Shown piece by piece: positions 6,252-10,842 of a stretch of DNA of 10,842 bases. How positions within the stretch are numbered: the first letter of the stretch is position 1; the number at the start of each line of letters is the position of its first letter. A program made the translations under genes and the position numbers. The DNA comes from Gemmatimonadota bacterium (lineage in GTDB: Bacteria > Latescibacterota > UBA2968 > UBA8231). The notes beneath the pieces were generated by a model. That model saw only the letters and a program-made list of their open reading frames with translations. It ran no database searches and was not told the DNA's origin. The stretch spans positions 1 through 10,842 of the forward strand of contig JABHDC010000176.1 of NCBI GenBank assembly GCA_018673255.1, read 5' to 3'.

Positions 6252-8816
6252 TCATACCCCAACCCGCGGGAAGAGCTCCTTGAAACGGCCGAAGGCCTCC
6301 GCCGTGCCACAGACGTAGAGCTGATCCTGCTCAGCGATCATGAACGTGGGCGGCATATCCAGAATCACCTCGTCGCCGCGTTCGGCAGCGACGATGGTGC
6401 AGCCTGTCCGTTGTCGGATGTGCGCTTCTCCGGGAGACTGCCCCGCGAGTTCACCTGCAGACATCTTTCGCAGACGGATGCGTGGCTGATGTGACACGGT
6501 CTCGCCAAGGACATGGTGTGCCAGAATCTGCCCGGACACTTGACTCACAGAGAGCGCGAAATCAGCGCCCGCTTGCTGCATGCGACCAGCATTCTCCAGC
6601 AGGTTGACACTGGCAATGATGGGGACATCAGGCGCGTGGTCACGCACGACCGTCGTCGTCAGCAGCGTGGTGCTGTCGGAGTCAGACGTCAGCATCACCG
6701 CCCGGGCCCCGGCGATCGGCATGCGACTCAGGGCGTCGGGATCCATAATGTCGCCTACGATGTCGACGCCCTCACCCGGCTCGGTATGGATGACGCACAT
6801 CTCCTCCCCGGCGTCCCGCAGGATCTCCACCAGCTTCTTGCCCACATCACCACCGCCGATCAGCACCAGTGGGCCGACCTCAGCGATGGGTCGCACGAGT
6901 TCATTGAGGCGACGGATGCTGTCCGGTGATCCCGCCGCCACCAGCAACATGCCGGGCCCCAGCTTCTCTTGGGCTGACGGCGGTGAGTGCAGGGCATCCT
7001 CCTGCCACTGCCCGACGATCTGGGCGCCCGTCTTCGTGCGGATTTCCGTTTCAGCCAGTGTATGGCCGGCCAACGGACTGTCTTCGTGGACGCGGATTTC
7101 AGCAACCTCAATGGGCTCCAGTGGCTGGATACCAGCCACAAGCGGACGGATACGTGCACTGACGCGTACCGCAATGACGGCGGCAAGGACGTGATTGGGC
7201 GTAAAGGCGGCGCTGGCCCCGGCCAACATGATCGGTGCCCGGTGCCCCGGGTCGTGAACCATGGCAACGATGGGCCCACCAAAGCCCTGCTCACGGGCGC
7301 CAAGGGCGAACAGCGCGTTGTGTTCCTCAGCGCCGTTGGCCACCAATGCCCGGGCGCCGGCGAGTCGATGCAGATCGAGGTCCTCATCGGCCAGGGCGGC
7401 ATGGACGACACGATCTCCCCTGGCATGCAACCGCCGAGCCACCGTTTCGTCTTCTTCAATGACGATGGCGGGACGACCACGACTGTCCAGCTCGCGCATG
7501 AAGGATTCCACTTCCGGACCGTACCCGTAGATGACGATGGCATCGTCCAGGTCAGGCAGTGTGCGCGGCAGCTGGCCTTCGTAGCGCTCCTCCACCAGGG
7601 GTTCGCGGAACTTGTCGATCTGTACGACACCCCGCGTCGCGTCATCCTGTGGTGCGGCCCTGCCTGCGAGGGCTACCGCACACCCCTTCAACGCCAGGGG
7701 TGTGAACAGGTTCAGCAGGAAGGCGGTAAAGATGAGCACCGTGAATGCTGCCTGGTCGATCGCGCCCTGGGCCAGCGCGAGGGACGCCAGGATGAAGGCC
7801 ATCTCGGCGCGACCGCACATACCGACACCGACTGTCAGGGCCTCCCACTTGGGCAGCTTCATCCTCAGTGCCATGCCACCGGCGGAGAGGATCTGTCCGA
7901 CGATGACGATGCCCGTGAGCAATGCGATGAAACCGACCTCGGCCGAGGAAATGTCGAAAGTGATGGAGAATCCCAGGGAGATGAAGAAGATCGGACCCAG
8001 GAACGAGTAGGCGATGCCATAGGCTCGATCCGTGACCACCTTCACCAGATTTGGATGCGCCACCTTCTCTTCGAAGAGAAGACCTGCCAGGTAAGCACCC
8101 AGGATCATGTGCAGACCGATGGCTTCGGCGAACAGACCCGCTGCCAGAGCGGTGACCAGAACGAAGGTGAAACCTTTGCCCCCCTCAGAGCGGAAGGGCA
8201 GATACAGGCGCGGATAGACGAACTTCGCCAGCAGTGCGGCGACCACGAAGAACCCGATCACCTTGCCGAGGGTGATCAAGATATTCAGGGGCTCGAACTC
8301 GCCACCTGTGAGCACGCCGACGACGACGCCGAAAATGATCAGCGTCAGGAGATCGTCGATTACGCAACTGGCGATCACCACCCTGGCCACCCGTGTGTTG
8401 GCCAGGCCCAGATCCTTCAGACTCTTGAGTGTGATGACGACCGCCGTCGCCGTCATCGTCAGACCGACAAAGGTGGCACCGATCAGATCGAGACCGAAGA
8501 ACAGAGCCAACCCGAAGCTGACGCTGAATGGCACAATCGCGCCAACGATCGCCACGCCGAGGGAACGCTTGAGGGCGTCGAAGAACTCATTCGGCTGCGT
8601 CTCGACACCGGCATGGAACATGAGGAAGAAGATGCCGATTTCCGCCAGCAACTGGACGGCGTCACTCGGCTGAATCCACCCGAACACGGCGGGACCGAGC
8701 AGGACACCGACGATCAGCTCACCCATGACGGTGGGCAGACCGATGGGGCGCAGGGTGACGGCCACCAGCCAGATGCCGGCAAGCAGAATCAGCAGATCAA
8801 GGGCGATATCATGCAT
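6252..8816 (-). CDS. Cation/proton antiporter (CPA2 family) with two C-terminal RCK modules
   Basis: The protein has 854 residues. Residues 1-385 form the membrane Na+/H+ exchanger domain with about a dozen hydrophobic helices. Two adjacent acids, Asp154-Asp155 (SCVIDDLL), sit where ion-binding Asp residues lie in CPA2 antiporters; the pair is typical of electrogenic Na+/H+ members. The rest is regulatory. A first RCK (TrkA-N) fold spans about 425-540 with GYGPEV (third Gly of GxGxxG replaced by Val436). A TrkA-C domain follows at about 568-645. A second RCK fold spans about 649-760 with an intact GGGDVG at 654-659, and a second TrkA-C domain spans about 778-850. RCK domains bind nucleotides or ions and gate K+ or Na+ transport; it may control K+ or Na+ and pH. 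The start is ATG 8814-8816; no strong Shine-Dalgarno is seen, but the hydrophobic N-terminus (MHDIALDLLI) suits it. It is the first gene of the minus-strand run. Confidence 0.93.
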   Translation of the reverse strand: MHDIALDLLILLAGIWLVAVTLRPIGLPTVMGELIVGVLLGPAVFGWIQPSDAVQLLAEIGIFFLMFHAGVETQPNEFFDALKRSLGVAIVGAIVPFSVSFGLALFFGLDLIGATFVGLTMTATAVVITLKSLKDLGLANTRVARVVIASCVIDDLLTLIIFGVVVGVLTGGEFEPLNILITLGKVIGFFVVAALLAKFVYPRLYLPFRSEGGKGFTFVLVTALAAGLFAEAIGLHMILGAYLAGLLFEEKVAHPNLVKVVTDRAYGIAYSFLGPIFFISLGFSITFDISSAEVGFIALLTGIVIVGQILSAGGMALRMKLPKWEALTVGVGMCGRAEMAFILASLALAQGAIDQAAFTVLIFTAFLLNLFTPLALKGCAVALAGRAAPQDDATRGVVQIDKFREPLVEERYEGQLPRTLPDLDDAIVIYGYGPEVESFMRELDSRGRPAIVIEEDETVARRLHARGDRVVHAALADEDLDLHRLAGARALVANGAEEHNALFALGAREQGFGGPIVAMVHDPGHRAPIMLAGASAAFTPNHVLAAVIAVRVSARIRPLVAGIQPLEPIEVAEIRVHEDSPLAGHTLAETEIRTKTGAQIVGQWQEDALHSPPSAQEKLGPGMLLVAAGSPDSIRRLNELVRPIAEVGPLVLIGGGDVGKKLVEILRDAGEEMCVIHTEPGEGVDIVGDIMDPDALSRMPIAGARAVMLTSDSDSTTLLTTTVVRDHAPDVPIIASVNLLENAGRMQQAGADFALSVSQVSGQILAHHVLGETVSHQPRIRLRKMSAGELAGQSPGEAHIRQRTGCTIVAAERGDEVILDMPPTFMIAEQDQLYVCGTAEAFGRFKELFPRVGV

Positions 8817-9071
8817 GGCGACAAGCCAAGCGATTCGCCGTCCTCAGCACAACTGCACGTTGGCGCAAGCTGGCCTGAGTCACAGGAGTCGGCAACCACG
8901 CCTTCGGCATCCTCTTGAGCGATTCTACCACGAGTTGAGCGATCTCCTCTAGCGTCGCACGAGGGTGGGGTTGCAATGTTGCCCCGCCTTCGGGTCATTG
9001 CTAGAAGCGACTACCTAACACTTTTCCAGAATCTACTCGATGACGCGTTCGCCATCGGAGGGTGAGGACCT
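8817..9071. promoter_or_regulatory. Divergent intergenic region with a 20-bp-period direct repeat
   Basis: This 255-bp stretch has no gene I can support and lies between the divergent starts of the antiporter and the glutamate-synthase-like gene, so promoters for both should be here. TTGAGCGAT occurs twice, at 8915-8923 and 8935-8943, exactly 20 bp apart (two helical turns). That spacing would suit a dimeric or tandem regulator. No clear sigma-70 promoter pair was found. The plus-strand ribosome binding region is GGAGGGTGAGGACCT, just before ATG 9072. Confidence 0.4.
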
Positions 9072-10775
9072 ATGACACAAGCATTGAGAGCCAACGACGC
9101 GATAGGGGCTGCCAATCGAGGCAATCCGACGGAGGCCGGTCTGTGTACATCGTGCCGTTCGGACTGCCAGGGAAAATGTGAGACCTGGCTATCCAGCATG
9201 ATGGGCCGCAAGATGCTCTATCCCCGGGATTTCGGCGATATCACCACGGGCAGCGGCAGTACCACCCACGTGGGTGTGTCCTACAGTTCCCTGCGCATTC
9301 AGGGCTACAACTACGGGGCCTGTGGTCTGCCTCCCGGACTGTCTGATTCCGCCGACGACTGCGTGTTCCCAAATGTCAGCCTCGAGACGTCCTTCGGTGC
9401 CACGCAACAGACCAAGGCCCGCCTGCCGATCATGACCGGCGCTCTGGGCTCCACCGCGATCGCCCGCAAATACTGGGACTCTCTGGCAGTGGGCGCCGCA
9501 CTGGTAGGCTTCCCCATCGTCGTTGGCGAGAATGTCGTCGGCATCGATCGCAAGGCTGAATTTGCCGATGGCCACATCGTCGTGGCACCTGAACTCGACC
9601 ATCGAATCGACTCCTACCTGCGTTATGCCAGTGACTACGGGGCCATCATGGTGCAGCTCAACGTCGAGGATGCGCGCAATGGTGTCGCCGAGTACGTGGT
9701 TGAGAAGTACGGCGACCGGGTCATCATCGAACTGAAGTGGGGCCAGGGGGCCAAAGACATCGGCGGCGAGATCCAGGTTACCGATCTGAACTATGCCATC
9801 TTCCTCAAGGAGCGGGGCTACATCGTCGATCCCGATCCGACCCTGCCCGATGTGCAGGAAGCCTTCAAGAAACACGCCATCACTTCCTTCGCCCGACACA
9901 GCCGTCTGGGCTACACCGATCTGGCCGATACAGCGGCGGTGGAAGCGGCTTTCATGGATGCCATCGAGCATCTGCGGCAACTGGGCTGCCAGCGGATTTC
10001 CCTGAAGACCGGGGCCTACGGCATGGAGGCGCTGGCCATGGCCATCCGTTATGCCTCGAAAGCTGATCTCGACCTGTTGACTATCGATGGCTCCGGCGGC
10101 GGCCCCGGCATGAGTCCCTGGAACATGATGGAGACCTGGGGGGTGCCCTCCCTCCTGCTGCACGCCAAGGCCCACGAGTATGCCAGCCTGCTGGCGGCCA
10201 GGGGTGAGCGCGTCGTCGACATGGCCTTCGCCGGCGGACTGGCCCGAGAGGATCACCTCTTCAAGGCCCTGGCCCTGGGCTCTCCCTTCACGAAGCTGAT
10301 CTGCATGGGCCGGTCGCTGATGATTCCGGCCTTCCTGGGCTCCAATATCCAGGGCGTCTTCCAGCCCGAGAATCGAGCCGATCTCAGCGCCCACTGGGAG
10401 AAACTGCCCACGTCGGTGGCCAAGGTGGGGACCTACCCCGAGGAGATCTTTGCCGGGTATCACGAGGTGCAGGCGAAGGTGGGGGTCGATGAAATGGCCA
10501 ACATCCCCTTCGGGGCAGTGGCCATCTGGACGCTGGCGGACAAGCTCGGTGCAGGTCTGCAGCAGTTCATGGCCGGCGCCCGGCGCTTCGATGTGGGCTC
10601 CATCTGCCGCGAAGATATCGTGTCCGCCAACCGCGAGACCGAGAAGGAAACCGGCATCGGGTTTATCACCGATGCCCTCGACCAGGAGGCGCGGGACATC
10701 CAGAGGTGGTCCCCGGAATTCGGACAGTGTGTTAAGTTGGACTCCGCCCTCAATTGGAAGGATCTGGAGTCATGA
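9072..10775 (+). CDS. FMN-binding glutamate-synthase-like protein, C-terminus apparently replaced by IS3 sequence
   Basis: The 567-residue protein starts at ATG 9072 after GGAGGGTGAGG. The N-terminus carries a four-Cys motif, Cys25-x2-Cys28-x3-Cys32-x3-Cys36 (CTSCRSDCQGKC), probably an iron-sulfur or metal site. The main body is the glutamate synthase central TIM barrel: IIELKWGQGAKDIGG (218-232), LLTIDGSGGGPGMSP (335-349) and the FMN phosphate region DMAFAGGLAREDHLFKALALG (383-403). The glutamine amidotransferase domain of classical GltB is absent, and I do not see the classical 3Fe-4S Cys cluster, so the ammonia source and true reaction are uncertain. Family members of this short form are usually annotated only as FMN-binding glutamate synthase family protein. 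Residues 546-567 (from W546, base 10707) look encoded by the left end of the following IS3 element; the native tail is likely lost. The TGA stop overlaps the transposase ATG in ATGA. Confidence 0.88.
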   Translation: MTQALRANDAIGAANRGNPTEAGLCTSCRSDCQGKCETWLSSMMGRKMLYPRDFGDITTGSGSTTHVGVSYSSLRIQGYNYGACGLPPGLSDSADDCVFPNVSLETSFGATQQTKARLPIMTGALGSTAIARKYWDSLAVGAALVGFPIVVGENVVGIDRKAEFADGHIVVAPELDHRIDSYLRYASDYGAIMVQLNVEDARNGVAEYVVEKYGDRVIIELKWGQGAKDIGGEIQVTDLNYAIFLKERGYIVDPDPTLPDVQEAFKKHAITSFARHSRLGYTDLADTAAVEAAFMDAIEHLRQLGCQRISLKTGAYGMEALAMAIRYASKADLDLLTIDGSGGGPGMSPWNMMETWGVPSLLLHAKAHEYASLLAARGERVVDMAFAGGLAREDHLFKALALGSPFTKLICMGRSLMIPAFLGSNIQGVFQPENRADLSAHWEKLPTSVAKVGTYPEEIFAGYHEVQAKVGVDEMANIPFGAVAIWTLADKLGAGLQQFMAGARRFDVGSICREDIVSANRETEKETGIGFITDALDQEARDIQRWSPEFGQCVKLDSALNWKDLES

Positions 10776-10842
10776 GTACACGACGGAATTTCTCTGCTGA
10801 ATTCAAGGCCAAAGTGGCCCTTGAAGCCCTGGTCGGCGACAA
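10707..10842 (+). mobile_element. Left end of an IS3-family insertion sequence, cut by the window edge
   Basis: An IS3-type transposase frame starts at 10772. About 65 bp upstream is TGGTCCCCGGAATTCGGACA (10707-10726), which begins with TG and has the CCCCGGAATTC-GGACAG character common in IS3-family terminal repeats. A leader of this length before orfA is normal for the family. The right end and the target duplication lie outside the window, so the exact boundary at 10707 is an inference. Confidence 0.65.
10772..10842 (+). CDS. IS3-family transposase OrfA, N-terminus only
   Basis: From ATG 10772 the frame reads MSTRRNFSAEFKAKVALEAL then VGD and runs off the window after 23 full codons. The R-x-F-S-x-E-F-K-x-K-V-A-L-E-A-L pattern is the hallmark of the helix-turn-helix OrfA (InsE/COG2963 type) of IS3 elements, where OrfA and a downstream OrfB are joined by a programmed frameshift to make the transposase. 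AAGGA at 10758-10762 lies 9 bases upstream as a possible ribosome binding site. The ATG overlaps the preceding stop (ATGA), so translational coupling is possible. Confidence 0.9.
   Translation, partial: MSTRRNFSAEFKAKVALEALVGD

Noticed and set aside
6987..8918. Very long open frame of 643 codons on the plus strand opposite the antiporter
   Set aside because: Its translation is a low-complexity Asp/Gln/Glu/His-rich chain, as expected from the complement of hydrophobic membrane codons. The minus strand has a clear full-length family protein.
8968..8996. GC-rich small hairpins around TTGCAATGTTGC and CCCGCCTTCGGG as a terminator or riboswitch
   Set aside because: The stems are only about 4 bp, and nothing resembling a known riboswitch core is seen.
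9189..10463. 424-codon open frame on the minus strand opposite the glutamate-synthase-like gene
   Set aside because: It has no recognisable domain, and the plus strand shows strong family motifs throughout. It is a shadow of GC-rich codon use.

Overview
The window looks like chromosomal DNA of a moderately GC-rich environmental bacterium. Coding is dense, with no phage, plasmid, rRNA or tRNA signal. The mix (beta-propeller glycosidase-like protein, formylglycine sulfatase, PhyH dioxygenase, DMSO-reductase-type molybdoenzyme, IS3 element) is the kind seen in uncultivated lineages such as Latescibacterota, Poribacteria or Planctomycetota. That assignment is an impression from gene content only.

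Layout from left to right: (1) The 5' part of a glycoside hydrolase 32/43-like beta-propeller gene on the minus strand, cut by the left edge (1-741). (2) A 151-bp divergent intergenic region holding a short dyad. (3) A plus-strand molybdopterin oxidoreductase of the DmsA type (893-3109). It has a clear Shine-Dalgarno site at an internal GTG, no Tat leader, and no iron-sulfur or membrane subunit beside it. (4) A minus-strand run of four closely spaced genes, read from right to left: a CPA2 cation/proton antiporter with two RCK modules (6252-8816), a PhyH-family Fe(II)/2-oxoglutarate dioxygenase (5370-6197), a cytoplasmic type I sulfatase (3811-5349), and a CDGSH-YjdI-CDGSH iron-sulfur protein (3106-3750). 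The last gene is convergent with the molybdoenzyme, and both stop codons lie in one CTAG. (5) A 255-bp divergent intergenic region with a 9-bp direct repeat at 20-bp period. (6) A plus-strand FMN-binding glutamate-synthase-like gene (9072-10775). (7) The left end of an IS3-family insertion sequence, whose orfA starts at 10772 and runs off the right edge.

The PhyH and sulfatase genes are 20 bp apart and probably co-transcribed, perhaps serving breakdown of sulfated or methylated organic substrates together with the glycosidase-like gene. The molybdoenzyme and the iron-sulfur protein are both redox proteins, but they are convergent and so not one transcript. I see no clearly new multi-gene system. 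The most informative observations are the IS3 junction, which appears to have replaced the C-terminus of the glutamate-synthase-like protein; the molybdoenzyme without leader or partners; and the antiporter with tandem RCK modules.
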